From Adineta ricciae (lineage: Eukaryota > Rotifera > Eurotatoria > Adinetida > Adinetidae), in NCBI GenBank assembly GCA_905250025.1, contig CAJNOJ010000254.1:62001-126000 (forward strand): a stretch of 64,000 bases of DNA. Direction: 5' to 3'. A program made the translations under genes and the position numbers. Positions 23,031 to 35,971 of the stretch are shown piece after piece (position 1 is the stretch's first letter; each line of letters opens with the position of its first letter). Under the pieces are notes generated by a model. It did no database searches. It had not been told where the DNA came from and worked only from the letters and a program-made list of their open reading frames with translations.

Positions 23031-23372
23031 ATGAACCAGTTTGAAGCTATCACGAACAAACGATATGTTAGCTAAAGAAGTCCCGTCCGTGAAAACTACA
23101 CTATTCGACTCAGAATTTAATTCTGCATTGATTAATGGTGTTTTTCTCCACGAGGCAAACTTTTTCCTGCATCGTAATTATTTTTCTATATAGGAGATAA
23201 ATTGTAAATAAATAGAATTTCTTCAAAGTTTGTCTCGTAAATAAAAACATCATCATTCACTGCAGAATTAAATCCTAAGTCCAATAGCGTAGTTTTCATG
23301 GACGGGACTTCTTTAGTTAAAAACAAAATTTTAGTTAAGATATCGCTTGTTTGCGCTAGCTTCACATTCATA
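23031..23372. repeat. Imperfect inverted repeat, arms about 130-170 bp
   Basis: Left arm about 23031-23170 and right arm about 23200-23372 are reverse complements with roughly one mismatch in six or seven bases and an 18-bp indel. Both arms contain agaagtcccgtcc followed by gaaaactac and, further in, tttaattctgca, read outward-in. The loop is only about 30-45 bp, so a transcript would fold into a long hairpin. The right arm keeps a 61-codon ORF on the minus strand (23186-23371); in the left arm the matching frame has an early stop. Confidence 0.75.
23186..23371 (-). CDS. Hypothetical short ORF in right arm of inverted repeat
   Basis: 61 aa, starting MNVKLAQTSDILTK. No family recognised. It is only of interest because a related sequence, broken by a stop, is present in inverted orientation in the left arm. 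Could be a relic exon or chance. Confidence 0.25.
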   Translation of the reverse strand: MNVKLAQTSDILTKILFLTKEVPSMKTTLLDLGFNSAVNDDVFIYETNFEEILFIYNLSPI

Positions 23373-23776
23373 GAAAATGACAGAAAAGCGATGACATTAA
23401 AATAATGAATATCTTTATTTATTTCCTTTCATAACTCTTTTGAGTTCCTTTATTTCACATCGTTTTATTTTCTTCCAACATATATTACAATCTTATGCTT
23501 ACTGATGTTAATGCGAAGACCTAGTTACTCCAGGAATCATGCGACAGAAAATAGAAGTACGAGAAAGTATTGACTTTTTTCGACGATGAAATGGAATAAT
23601 AGCCATGCATGATATATAGAAGATCATATTTTGTTTGAATTGACTCACTATTTTTCTTGAGTAAACTACTACTTGTTGACAAAGTGTAGTGGGCTCGGAA
23701 AAAACACAATCTTGATGAAGAAACAATATTTATATAGGTACGCAGACGACTTTAATGTTACACAGGAGTTTTGAAA
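23373..23776. other. Upstream region of the IRG-like gene
   Basis: 0.4 kb AT-rich, no gene recognised; likely the IRG promoter. Confidence 0.4.
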
Positions 23777-25140
23777 ATGTCGAATGAAGAACGTCGATCA
23801 TTTTTTTTAAGTCGAGCTCAACAGCAGAATATTGTTTCTTCCCCGAGGTAAATAAATGCATATGAATTGAAATTTCACAAGATGACAATAAAATTTCTTT
23901 TTTCATTAGTATTCGTTTTAATGTTGTTGAAAGAATTTCCACTCGTGATTATCAAAATTATTTTGATGAAAAAATACAAAAACAAATCGCACTTCATGGA
24001 TGTAATGGGTTTGACCAATGGATTCGTAAATTTATAGAAGAATGGAACGAAAAAGAATTACGCATTGGTGTTATAGGCACATCGGGCGTAGGAAAGTCAA
24101 CTTTCATCAATACAATGCGTGATTTACCACCGGATCACCCAAAAGCTGCAAAAGCGTGCAGTAACAAAGAAGGTACAACGAATGTAGGAGCATATCCAGA
24201 TGTAAAAAATCCAAAAGTAGTTTATTATGATTTTCCTGGTACCGGAGTTCCAAACTTTCCTATAAGAGAATATTCAGAAACATTCCAACTTAACTCATAC
24301 GACTTCTTCATCATTCTTGTATCTAATCGATTCACAGAGAATGATTGTTATCTGGCTAATGAACTTCATAAATGTCAAAAGAAATTCTTCTTTGTTCGAA
24401 CAAGAATAGATCAAGATATTACAAATGAACGTGAAGATAGAGGCGATGAATTTAATGAACAAGTTTATCTCGACGAAACAAAACAAATTTGTCAAGAAGA
24501 TTTAAAAAGTATTCCTGGTGAACATCCTGTTTATTTGATTAGTGGACGATTGAAAAATTATACGAAATGGGATTTTCCAAAACTTGTTCAAGATTTAATT
24601 GAAAACGCACCGGGTTTAAAGCGAGAAGCACTTGTTCATACAATTAGTGCCAATTCTCATGAAGCTGTTGAACAGAAAGGAGCTCTTATTAGAAGTCGGA
24701 TATTTAAAGTCGCTTTAGCTTCAGCTGGTATTGCTGCTGTACCTGTTCCTGGATTGTCAATTTGCTGCGATGTAGCTCTCATGGTCAGGGAAATACATTT
24801 GTACCTAAAAGATTTTGGTGTTGACAATGAGGCAATTGAAATTCTTTCGAAAAGACTTGGTATTAATCTTGAAGACCTAGTAAAGGTTATCTATGGTGCC
24901 AAAATGGTTTTTCTCGATGCCGATGACACTGGAATAAGGAGACTACTAATAGAAAAACTTAGTGAAACTGCAATCGTTTATGCAGCTGAAGAAGGTGCCA
25001 GATATTTACCACTTATTGGACCAGTTATAGCTTCGGGAATATCATTTACTGCTGTGTATAAGGTTTTGCACTATTTTCTTGAAGAAATCATAGTACTTGC
25101 TCATAAACGTATTGATCAAATTGTTGCACATTCTCGATAG
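23777..25140 (+). CDS. IRG-like (immunity-related) GTPase
   Basis: Exon 1 (23777-23847) and exon 2 (23910-25140) give 433 aa. An N-terminal helical segment precedes a G domain: P-loop GTSGVGKS (about residues 80-87, the canonical GKS form), switch/G2 Thr in KEGTTNVG, G3 as DFPGTG, and G4 as RTRID, where the usual Lys of T/NKxD is Arg. The C-terminal half is helical with two hydrophobic stretches (ALASAGIAAVPVPG and LPLIGPVIASGI), as in interferon-inducible IRG proteins, where these contact membranes. Such GTPases in vertebrates attack pathogen vacuoles; related genes in invertebrates are of unknown role. An IRG or closely related bacterial-like dynamin-family GTPase is the best assignment; an immune role in this organism is only a hypothesis. 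Confidence 0.75.
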
Positions 25141-26473
25141 ACAATTGAATGATTTCTCTTTTATTTTAAAAAAAGATCACAATAAACTGGAATATCCTAT
25201 TAAAAATCTGTTCTTCGTCTTCTTTTACAATATTCACTATGATAAATGTGATAGTAAAGATGATATATTCATTTCAATTAATAAAACTCTCATCCACACC
25301 CTCAAGATTGTTTTTCTACTGAATAAAATTGATATCTATCCTAAAGGCATTTTTATTCTACGTTTGATCCAAACGGATGTTATCGAAATTTTCTCTACCG
25401 AAAACAACAAAAAAACTTCAATGGATCGTTTGAACTTGGCCGCAATGTTAAAATAATAAGATGAATATCCAAAATCATCTGTCGTTTTGCATTTATACAA
25501 CAAAATTACTTAAAACTATTGACCATTAAGATAGCAATCGTGATTACATGAACAATAATCCATTTCTACATACAAAAACATGTCGAGATAAGTAGAGTAA
25601 TAGGACATACATGAATAAGAGAAATTACATCATGATTTTTTCGAAATCCAACGTTCGGTGTATTGTTGAAAACAAGTTTATAACATTCTCATCGAAATAA
25701 TCGTCTTCTTTTGATTATGATCAAAATGATTTTTTTTTCTTCATTTCAAATGATGAACGATGACAAGAAAATAATCAGATCGACATCGGTCAATGTATAT
25801 ATCAATATCGCTTTCTTTTTCCGTTGATTTCGAAATCTGTCCTATCTCCGCCTTCGATGTTTTCTCTATCGACAAGAAAAAGATCATCGTTAATCAAATA
25901 GAAGTGAAAGATGAGTATCAACTCTACACTTGATCCATTGCTTATCCAGTGTTTTATTTGCTGAACGATTGACACTGTTTTGAAGCTGAATAAATAAAAA
26001 GGCAAAATTTAATTTTCTTCTTCTTCTACTCGAACTACTTGTATGTTTTGGCAACGGTTTATTTAATTCACTTAACAAAAAAAGTACGTTAATTGTCCAC
26101 TCGATAGTCATCTTTAATGGTGAGAAAAAGCTTTTGATAGATATTCTGTCTCCTTTCATTTATTCTTCTCTCGAGAGACACGTTAGCTAAATGAATGAGC
26201 AATTGCTTTTCTTCCTTGTCAATCGGATAACTTATACGTGTACATGTCGCGGGTGCATCGCTCGTCTTCATGCACATACTATTTCATATGTATATATTAT
26301 TAAGCTGTTCTCATATATTCATATATTCTCCGTCTACTCATCGATTTCTCATCAGTTGAAAGAACTTTGTCATATATTCGTTTTCGTCTTGTTGGTTAAA
26401 AAAAAATCTTAACGTATATACATATATGTATGTATGTATAAATTGATGAGTAGAGGAAGAGTTGGCCGGCGAT
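25141..26473. other. Intergenic, 1.3 kb
   Basis: A 100-codon open frame at about 25141-25456 continues past the IRG stop in another frame but has no own start outside IRG and no recognisable content. Minus-strand frames around 25800-26280 also look random. No gene supported; probably 3' UTR and smoothelin promoter. Confidence 0.4.
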
Positions 26474-29400
26474 ATGGATGAACGCGACGGGGTCGAATAT
26501 CCCGAACAACAAACTCAATATCGACAATCATTATTGAAGAAGACTAAGAGTGAAATTAAACACGAGAAAAAGATGTCAAAAACAGAGAGTCGATTCAAAT
26601 CGAAACTTGGTAAGTTGTTTCATTTCGCTTCCGAATTCCATCTCCATATTTCTCGTTAGAATCATTAAAAAAACTACAACATTCAGCATCAACGAATAGT
26701 GCGGTCGAAAAAGCACGAGCATTTTTTCGTTCATTAGAACTGAAACATCATGGCAGTAGCAGTAGTAATGACCAATCGTCATCGGCATCGCCTCGACGAC
26801 GTCATCTGACTACTGCTAACAATATTGATCATTCAACTTCAGGTAAATTTCCTCCGCCTTCTTCAGTGTCATCATCAAGTTCGTCGTCAATTATTGACGA
26901 TAGTCAAAATACGATATCATTACCAACGACGACTGATTCGTCGTTACCAATTAAAAATCCCACTGATGGAATTGCCACAGCAAGACTTATTCGAGTGATT
27001 AATTCGAATTATTCCAATTCCAAAGATATGATCGTTCATCGTGCCATTTATGATGACCAACCACCATATTTTAGTCATCATTCCATGTTATACGAAAGAA
27101 ATTTTCCTTCACCTCAGCCATTCTACAACGAAAGAAGTCAAAGCTATTCGGTATCTATGGAAAAACATCGAGAGGTTCAAGCAAAATATGGTAAGATATA
27201 ATCAGTGAGACATTCATTAGATTGAATGAAAACCGTGAGATGATAACGTTTAATATTTCACCGATGAAAAGCTATAATTTTCTATTATTAATAAGAGTAA
27301 ATTATCGATTAACTGATAAGCATATCTGAGGTCTCAGATTCATATAAATGATTATAATTCGAATAGGCATAAACAAACTATGAGACATCAGTGAAATCGA
27401 GCGTTTTTCTGATAGAAATCAAGGTTGGACTAAGTAGACTTGTAAAGAAACGAAAGTTTTTATCAATCTACAATTCAATATACATCAGATTTTCTTGTCA
27501 CGCTTGATAAATTCGTAATGTTTCACTAATATCCTCTTTGTTTAAAGTTCAATTAACCATGAACAAGATTATTTGTTAACCTTTTTTTGAAAATTTCATT
27601 AGAACTTATGGGATATGTCTGATCTTCTTATAGACATTCGTCCACTATCACCTGTCTCATCAATGAATTCTAATATAATTTATTCCAGTCAAATCTACTG
27701 CAATTCTCCCTCATCAATTGAACCAATGGCGATGAACGGAAACATTACCAATCATCAATTATCAACTTCTCTATATAATTATCGACCATTAGTGTGTCGT
27801 CATATTGAATCTCCAACGTTAATGTCTTCGTCATTTCACGAACCGTCCGATCGAATTTCGGATTCTATAATTCGGCCATTACCTCCATCGTCATCATCAT
27901 CATCATCAATGTCAACGTGGAATCAAAGTGTTCGCCGTCTTAATAATGAATATACTTCAACGATCAATGCTCTTCAACAAGCGAAAGAATCACTAAAAGA
28001 CATCTGTCCCGAACAGAACAATAAAATATCCAAGTACGCAAATTTGGTTGCACGAGGAATCGATAACCTTTCCAATATCGAACCAAAGAAATCGTTAGGC
28101 GTTACTTTTTGTCTCACTGCACCCATGTCTTCACCGAATTCAACGACAAACTCGTACGACGAGAACAAATCGGTCACGTCAAGCATGTTCTGCAAACCGA
28201 AACTCGTTCGTCCATTAGATTTGGACACATTCGTTCCATCGATTACATCTTTACCAAAATTAGAACCTGTTTCATCAATTCCGGAAAAGAATACGAAAGT
28301 CGACTCCATCGCGAGTATAATCAAAAAGTTTAATAACTTAAATAATTCACCAGTGTCATTAAGATCTCAAACGATCGTCGAAAATCATGAAGAACCATCA
28401 TTTTTATCTCAATTCACCAAGGAACAGCAACAACAAGTTTTACCAAAAATCATTGTCTTTGACTCCATTCCAGCGAAAAAAGATCGACCGAATCTTCCTT
28501 CATTGCCGTCATTAACTGACTTAAGCCCAAGTTATCCAGTTTCATCTCCTCGAGTTCACTTCGAACCATCGGTAACCACATACGAAATCGAAGAAATTCC
28601 CTATGAATCTCCACCACCCCCGCTTCTCTCATCTTCTTCTTCATCGTCAACATCCACATCAATATCTGAAGATTCAACAAGCAGTTCCTCGACTGATGAA
28701 AATCAAGTTTACGAAAATATTCGATGCGACAATATCGTTCAAGAAGAAACAACATACACAGTTGAAACATTTTACAAAAGTACGCATAACAATGAAACGA
28801 ATAAGGCGAATTTAAGCAATCAACAAGTGGTTGTTATTCGAGAAAATACCACCGAAGAACAATTTAATTCCGCTCGGGAGAGAATACGTGCAGAAAAAAG
28901 TCGCATTCGCCATAGTCCTTTGAAACATACGTTTACAACGAATGAAACCGAAGTTCCACCATTAACAACACCTCTACTCACATATCTAAATTTGACAGTC
29001 AAACAAGCATCACCAACGATCGAGACAAAAGACGAAGTTCACGAAAAGTAGGTCCTTTGATATTCGATGATCACCACGTGATTTGAATGGACCCGTTCTC
29101 TATAAATGTTTTTTTTTCTTTTCTTTCGTTCTTCTAGTTACCATTCCATTGAGCCGTCATCAGCAGCACATATTTCAAACAATTTTATCTCGTCTATTTA
29201 TCGCACGGAAGAAAATGAGACAATAAATGACGTCGTTACAATCAACCCTCATACACATTCACCACCATCTCATCGTTTAATCAGTAGTTCGTCATCGAGT
29301 AGCACAGTATCATCTGCTTCAACTGTTCTTATCAGTCAAAAGACGACTTCGGTCAATTCAAACGCTCCCAACGGTAATCTAACAAAAAACAACAATAAAT

Positions 29401-30903
29401 CTGTTTCACAACTACCAAAACGTACTCTCAGCAATACTCCCAATACAACAATAACAAACGCATCGCGTTTGAAACAGCCATTAAAAAATGTTCCAACTTC
29501 AAGTAAACTGAAACCGCCTTCGTCAACAATCAAAAAACCATTGAAACCAACGATTGCAAGTCATATGTCATCAGTAACACCCTCGACGATGGCAACATCA
29601 TCAATACGAAAACCAACAGGAATAACGAATCAATCGTCAACGTTGCCGAATAACGTCGTCAACAGAACTATTCAACAACAGGTAAGATTGCAGATGTTTA
29701 AGTAAGGGCGTACTTCAGACAAACAAAAAGAATAAACTTGAAAGTTCATTTTCTTTTCTCACGTTTCTTAATGTTATTTTCGAATTTTAGGTGTCATTAA
29801 CACCGTTAACTTCGACTGGAAAGAAACACAACTTAGTCAACGGAACTAATATGACTGAATCACAAAATCTCGCAGGTATTTAAAAATCGTTATCGTTGAA
29901 ATATTATTCAGCACTCATAAACTATTTTGAATCAGAAGAAAAAGAGAAAGAAAGAGAACGAACGAAAGAAACTACAGTTTATGATAAAAGTAAAATATAT
30001 GTCTGAGTGTACGCGCGTGCATGTATACATTTTTCATTTCGAATCATGAATAAATATTCGGATTTTGTTCGACTAGAATCTTCGTCTTCTCTTGGTAAAA
30101 ATCGGGTGAGATCGATGGTGAATCAATTGAATGCTGCTGTATCATCAACACGGCCAGTGGCTCCAGTAGCGATTCCGACTAAACGAACGCCATTGTTTTC
30201 ATCAGTGGTCAATTCACGACATTCAGCATTGACCGAACCATCAACAAGTCCACCACCAACACCAGCCATTACAAAACCTACAATAACCGCACCCAGTCGT
30301 CCAACACTTCAACGTGCGATGACGATCAATATGAATCGATCGGGAGCAACATCGCCTCCATCAACACCTTCGACAACCAATAATAATATCCCGTCAGCGT
30401 ATAAACGAAGGTAATCGATAAGATTGTTCTTGAAGTACGTAATTCCTTTATATTGTAGAACACCTCTTGTTCGTTCTACATCGAATGTGAAAGAAGGCCT
30501 TCTTCGTTGGTGTCAAGCACAAGTTGCTAGTTATCCTGTAAGTGATTCATTTCTTTTGTGTAAATTAGTTTCTTATCTGATTTTTCGCTTAATTCAGAAT
30601 GTTTCGGTTACTAATCTCTCATCATCATGGGCAGATGGTTTAGCATTTTGCGCCCTAACTCATCATTTCTTTCCGGATGCGTTTGATTTCAATAGTTTAT
30701 CGTCAAGTAATCGTAAAGAAAACTTTGAACTTGCTTTTCGTGTCGCTGAAGAACGTGCCGGTGTGCCTCAATTGCTCGACGTTTCGGATATGCTCATTAT
30801 GGGTAATACACCTGACTACAAATGTATATTCACATATCTCAATTCATTTCTGGCCAAAGTTAAGGATTTACATCCAACAGGCAATGGTGTTAACCATCAT
30901 TGA
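26474..30903 (+). CDS. Smoothelin-like CH-domain protein
   Basis: Nine exons (26474-26609, 26660-27190, 27634-29047, 29138-29681, 29791-29875, 29936-29989, 30077-30410, 30459-30537, 30598-30903) join in frame to 1160 aa. The N-terminus is basic and coiled-coil-like (KKLQHSASTNSAVEKARAFF). About 800 residues of Ser/Thr/Pro-rich low complexity follow. The last 110 residues are a type-2 calponin-homology domain: VKEGLLRWCQAQV, LSSSWADGLAFCALTHHFFP, PQLLDVSDML and PDYKCIFTYLNSFL, the smoothelin variant of the fold. Smoothelins bind actin in contractile cells. Intron 2 is unusually long (443 bp); its acceptor cttcttatag at 27633 is the only one that keeps phase, because the earlier cattag at 27602 leads to a stop. 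An alternative is a separate gene starting at ATG 27615. Confidence 0.8.
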
Positions 30904-31190
30904 ACTCGTCTTGTTCTTCTCTGTTTTGTTTTCTCTTTACATTTCAATCTCATGCAAAGTAACATGTGTAACTCTCGAGTAGAACGATAGAATTTATTGT
31001 ACAAAAAAAAAAGAGGAAAAAGAAACGTGTACACCATCATCATTGTCTTTTTGTTGTTTGTGCTTATCACTTATTACTAAATTAAATGAAGTCTAATGCT
31101 GCTCGATTGAACAAATAGAAATTTTTTTCTTGTAAGAATAATTAGCAAATAGATTAAAATATCACACACACGTTTAGAGAGAAAGATCAG

Positions 31191-32163
31191 TTATTCAACA
31201 CCAAGCGGTACTGATAAACGAAGATTAGGAGTTGTTGCACCTTTCATCTGGGCTGTTATACGAAATTCATAAGTAATAGCGATATTTGGTAGATTATCAG
31301 GTGAACCATTTTCATTGGGAACATGAGTTGGGGAGAGATTTGCAGGTAAAACCAATTCACATCTAGTATTGACTTCATTTTCTTTCGTATTTTCAGCGAT
31401 TTCATTAAGAAGAGCGGTAAAAATTTCATTTTCCCGCTTGATTCCATTTAATGAAACTGTCTGCATTAATTGTGCTGTGACAGCTTTGATTTGTTTTTGC
31501 TTGGGATTTGTTATGGAAACTGACAGCGGTACAATAGGACAATCACGTCCCGAATAAAATGACTTTGGTAAACTACAGATCATTGTTACATCACCCGAAC
31601 CTTAAAAAACATCGATTTGAACAGAAATGTTTTCTTAACGCTGATATTTTACCTGTGACTTTACATGGTAATGGAACAGTTAATTGGGGTACTTGTGGCG
31701 CAATGGTGATTTGTCTGTGTGTATTTGGTAACAATCGTCCATCGTGAAAGATTTCCAAATAGTAAACAATCGAGAATTCTTTGAATTCACATGAAGGTGG
31801 AAGATTACTTCCAAGTGGAATTCGAAATGGATAGTTGACTTGTTGTTGTTTGATTGTTCGCGCTGTACCATTTTCATGCGAAGTTATCAACGAACAGGAA
31901 TAAGTTAAGAAAATATTATTATTATTATTATTATTGTTTGCTTGAGAAGAATTTCGTGTAGAACGTGATCCATATCGTTTGTTTTCAAGCAATTGACCAA
32001 CTAAATCCACGCGAATTTCTTTTTCAATCCGCAGTTTCGATCGAACATTTAAATGAAATTCGCCTTGAATTGGCGTCAGTGTCCGATAGAAATCATTGGC
32101 CGATGAAAGCGTTAAGGAATATTCCGCATTTGTCAATGAAGATTTCGTCGAATTTAAACCCAT
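31191..32163 (-). CDS. Arrestin-fold protein (alpha-arrestin/ARRDC-like)
   Basis: Exon 1 (31653-32163) and exon 2 (31191-31600), 306 aa. The N-terminal arrestin domain shows AEYSLTLSSANDFYRTLTP, then a beta strand with KLRIEKEIRVDLVGQL, an Asn-rich insertion, NYPFRIPLGSNLPPSCEF and VYYLEIFHD, all typical of arrestin_N. The C-terminal domain includes CPIVPLSVSITNPKQKQI. It lacks a C-terminal extension with PPxY motifs, so a role as ubiquitin-ligase adaptor is doubtful; a scaffold or trafficking role is more general. The ATG immediately follows tttcttttctag (AG at 32165-32164), either a 5' UTR intron or a trans-splice site. It lies 168 bp downstream of the GTF3C5 stop on the same strand. Confidence 0.75.
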
Positions 32164-32178
32164 CTAGAAAAGAAAGAT
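32164..32178 (-). promoter_or_regulatory. Candidate trans-splice acceptor before arrestin-like gene
   Basis: Minus-strand ttatctttcttttctag abuts the start codon of the arrestin-like ORF; no upstream coding exon fits in the 168-bp gap to GTF3C5. Confidence 0.35.
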
Positions 32179-32331
32179 AATCGCACTGATGGAGACAGTG
32201 AATAAGTAGGAAAAAAAAGAAAGCAAATGCATTTCTTTCTCTTTTTTTTGACTGCACAAGGATTCATTTGACTTTTAATATTCTTTTTTCTTCATATGAA
32301 GTGAATATATACATAACTAAACAACGAAGTG

Positions 32332-34513
32332 CTAGGTTTCATCGCGCGAGTCGTTTTGTTCTTCATCATCATCATCACCTTCTTCTTCATCATTGCTTTC
32401 TTCATCTTGATCATCATCTTCTTCATCTTCGTCGTCGTCGTCGTCTTCATCATTACTTTCTTCATCTTCTTCTAACTGTTGACTTCCATCATCATCATCG
32501 CCAGTCGTATTATTCTCTATGAGAAAAAATTCTTTAAATTGTTTCAAATTTGAAAGAAAAGAAAAAGAAAAGAATACCACGTTCTCGTTGATATTGACGA
32601 TAAAGTTGCTCATGTGCAGCTGACATCATTTCTCGCGCACGGTTTTGATAATCAACAACACACCATCCATCACTTTCTGTACACTCCTGTTCCTGAAACA
32701 CAATAATCTCTCTTTACATATGCGATGAAATCGCACACTTTCAAGTCTTAAATATTTCATAAGAGAAAAAGAAAAGAGATAAGCACTTTGGAATAGTCAG
32801 ATATGTACCGAAAGCATAGATGCGAGTGATAAAATAGTAATAGGTAATTTCCGTTGTTTATCTATGCTTGAATAAATCGAATGAATTCAAGCATAGATTA
32901 CGAGAAAGTCTATCGGGAGTGTTAAGCATATAACTAAAACAGGCAAGCCAATATTATCTGAATCGCGATTAGAGGGAGCGCAGTCTCATAAGTCAAAATA
33001 ATCTTTGATTCGTTTGGATGTACTCAAATGTTGTTCTCTTCCTCCTCTCTTCCAATTTTCTTATCAAACTTTGACAGGTGTGTTTATCAACTAATGTAAG
33101 GAGAAAACAAGTGCGCCTGTCGTGAAACAAATTCTCTTTTTTTCATTGATAAAAATAGCTCTTTTTCTCCCTTCATTTACTTGCTCATCGTTCGAATGAA
33201 CCATTTGTTGAACTTCGTCTAATTGAATATCAATTAGTTGATAATGAATCGAACGTGCAACAGGCAAACTCGTCCGTTTAAACATGTACATTTCTTCCTA
33301 AATCTCAAATTTTGATTCGAAAAAGCAATACGACTTCGACTTACCGCATAGTTTTTCATATTTGACGCAGAAACTGATGTAGATGTAGCTGACATCTGAC
33401 CAGGTATCAATCTGAAAGACGGAGAAATTGCAAAGTAAAGTTAAAGAAGATTAACATTTCAACAAACGATGAACGATGATAAGCTCTTGATGTTCTTGAT
33501 TTGACTAAGTTCTTCTCCGGATCGAGAATTGCTCGAACGCGATAATCAACGATCTGATAGATTTTGGACTTTGGATCTGAACGCGGATCGTAGTTGTATC
33601 TCACCCAACAACGATTCCATGGGCCATTGCAAAAGAAATAGGCGACATGATGAATAATACGTTTAAGAATAACTTCGGTGATTTTCAAATGGTATAATAA
33701 ACTGTTTCGAGTCCATATTGGCCGCTGATCGAACAGACGACGAAGATGGGTTATAATCGATTGGTCAACATTTGTATAAAGATCGTTTGACGATTTGGGA
33801 CCTAAATAATATAATTTATTGGTAAATCTCTTTATTGAATGTTTGAATAGAAATGGAAATATTAAGGTTATACCTTTGGGAACTGCTGCTGCATCGAATC
33901 CAATGTGATGTGCTGCAGAAGATCGAACATTTCGTTTTGTTAGTTTGTTACTATTAACTGCTTGTTTGGTGCGTGTTATCGTCGTTGCTGTTCGTTTTGG
34001 TCGAGCTTTTGGTTCAGGTCGAAAGGCATAATCTGTCGGATCGAAAAAACGTGAGAATATTGCTGGAATGCACATTAACGGACACGGTCGTTCAAGATTT
34101 TCTTTATCTAAACATTGTCTATTCAATGCCACACGATTTAGAAATGATTCATACTGATAATTTTTCCTAATCATTGGTAAATACTGGAAATCAGCTAGTG
34201 ATTCAAATGCATACGACGTGTCGAGAACACCAATAACATGAACAGACTGAACAACTTTTGTTCGTTTATTCCGTCGTAAACGAATCAAAAGTCCCGTTGT
34301 CTTTTGACGTTCAGCCCGTAAAGGTCGTTCGTAGATATTTGATGGAGTAAACGAACATGTTAATTGCGATGTACTTGAATGGCTAAATACATCAACGAGC
34401 CTTTGTCGACCACCGAGTGTTTCAATCGCACGATCACAATTGACAACACGACAAGGATGTTGAACTGTATAAATCAATTGAACAGATACAACTGGAATCG
34501 AAGATGTCGACAT
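32332..34513 (-). CDS. GTF3C5: General transcription factor 3C subunit 5 (TFIIIC63)
   Basis: Six minus-strand exons (33874-34513, 33468-33801, 33345-33411, 33181-33297, 32578-32692, 32332-32516) encode 485 aa, near the about 520 aa of animal GTF3C5. N-terminal landmarks are VQLIYTVQHPCRVVNCDRAIETLGG, split here as the barrel-forming region, and RPLRAERQKTTGLLIRLRR. The middle has FDPTDYAFRPEPKA and, after intron 1, WTRNSLLYHL and YFFCNGPWNRCWVRYNYDPR, the conserved winged-helix-like part. The last exon is almost entirely Asp/Glu (over 50 acidic residues), as in other GTF3C5 proteins. TFIIIC binds the A and B boxes of tRNA genes and recruits TFIIIB and Pol III. Start is the first ATG after a ttttttgtag acceptor. 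Confidence 0.85.
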
Positions 34514-34520
34514 GAAATAT

Positions 34521-34535
34521 CTACAAAAAAGAGAA
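34521..34535 (-). promoter_or_regulatory. Candidate trans-splice acceptor before GTF3C5
   Basis: Minus-strand ctcttttttgtag, followed by atatttc and the ATG at 34513. The FkbM gene ends 238 bp upstream on the same strand. Confidence 0.35.
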
Positions 34536-34751
34536 AAAAAATCGAATGTATCAAATGGAATCAATAACAAATTCTTATAGAAAACTAATATATACACAAA
34601 TAGAGACAAATACAGATGAGATTTCATTTCACAACTAGAATGTAGGATTGACAAACGAACTAAAAAGAGGAAAAGTATATTTAGACATCGTCAATCAAGA
34701 TCGATTCTTTTCTTTGAAATCATGCCGAAAGAGAGGCATACGTACTTTTTA

Positions 34752-35971
34752 TCATTCTGCAGATCCAACGAGTTTTTCTAAGCCTGGACATCGACAAATG
34801 TCACATCTTCGAAACACGACATCCCATGGCCATGATTCCCAATTGTCGTATAAAATGTGATTAATATCATTCACTTCATATGGTTCATAGTTTCGTTTTT
34901 TCAAAAAATTTAACATATCTTCAATCTTGGTCATCATTCCTCGATGATATTTGATTTCGATTAGTTTGCCAAATTCCATATAGATCGCAGGAATTTCCGT
35001 TCGATTGAATAACAACGATGCATTGCCGAATGCCAATGCTTCATAACCTTCAATATCTATTTTTAAAATGGCTCGTTTGAAAAAACTGGGGAAGATCGAT
35101 ACTAAATCATCTAATGTGATCGTATCTACTTCTGCTAAGACTTTTGGTGGTACTCCTTTTCCTCCTCCTGGTTGTTGATCGTCGACTATTTTTTCGATTT
35201 TCTTCTCCGGTGGTGCTAATTCATCTAAGTACGATATGTATGAAGCACCTAAGTTTTTATCCACAATATTTAACGTTAAACGCTCGTGTTTAGTTCCGAT
35301 TGCATTGGCAACAAGTGTGATTTGATGTTGAACATTATTCAATTGAATAGATTTGTGTAAACGAATCAACGAATCATATAAAGGTTCGACAGCAATAACA
35401 TGACGATCATATTGTGTAGCTAATAGCGTGTACAAACCCAGATTTGCGCCAATATCAATCACATCTAAACAGCAAACATCGACTCAAGGCTGGACAATCG
35501 TGATCTCCTACGTGTGTTGGGTAATGCACGTAATAAACGAAGAAAACTTCGGACGACTACCGGTTCCCATTTTCCATGGTCATTCAATTGTCCGCTAACA
35601 TGTTCATCATGTTGAGGATCATATATACAGATTTTTACATCTTGAATATCGTCTTCGTTGTATCGTGTTTTAGGACATTGAAAATTCCATTCATTATCTT
35701 GTTTAATATCGTAAAGAGTTATAAAACTTCCCTTGGATGTTTCATGTTGATAGAGTTGTGATTGACGAAGATTGACGGTCTGATTGTAGTCAGTTGATAC
35801 GAGATGAAATTGTCCGAAAACGAGACGAGGAAAGAGACGATTCTTGTTGGAAATTAAAAAATAAACAAGAACAAATAGACAAAGAATAAAGACGTAACGT
35901 TTGATTAATTTCATAATTTCATCGAGGAAGAGAGCAGTCGAACGAAGTTGTCGATGTGATCTCAAAAGCAT
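34752..35971 (-). CDS. FkbM-family SAM-dependent methyltransferase, type II membrane protein
   Basis: Exon 1 (35512-35971) and exon 2 (34752-35464) encode 390 aa. Residues about 20-40 form one hydrophobic helix (YVFILCLFVLVYFLI) after a basic N-terminus, suggesting a type II Golgi/ER membrane protein with a luminal catalytic domain. SAM motif I is VIDIGANLGLYTLLA, with VIAVEP as motif II; LKIDIEGYEALAF is the hallmark of FkbM (Methyltransf_21). Bacterial members O-methylate sugars or polyketides; animal members are poorly known and the substrate here is not predictable. A glycan target is plausible from the topology. Confidence 0.82.

Noticed and set aside
25097..25456. 119-codon ORF overlapping the end of the IRG-like gene
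   Set aside because: Its start lies inside the IRG coding region in another frame, composition is AT-driven and no domain or splice support is seen.
27603..27633. Earlier acceptor (cattag) or ATG 27615 as start of a separate gene
   Set aside because: The acceptor at 27602 puts a stop in frame; the site at 27633 keeps phase. A separate gene cannot be fully excluded but is less economical.
32268..32522. His/Leu-rich plus-strand ORF
   Set aside because: Antisense shadow of the Asp/Glu-rich tail of GTF3C5.
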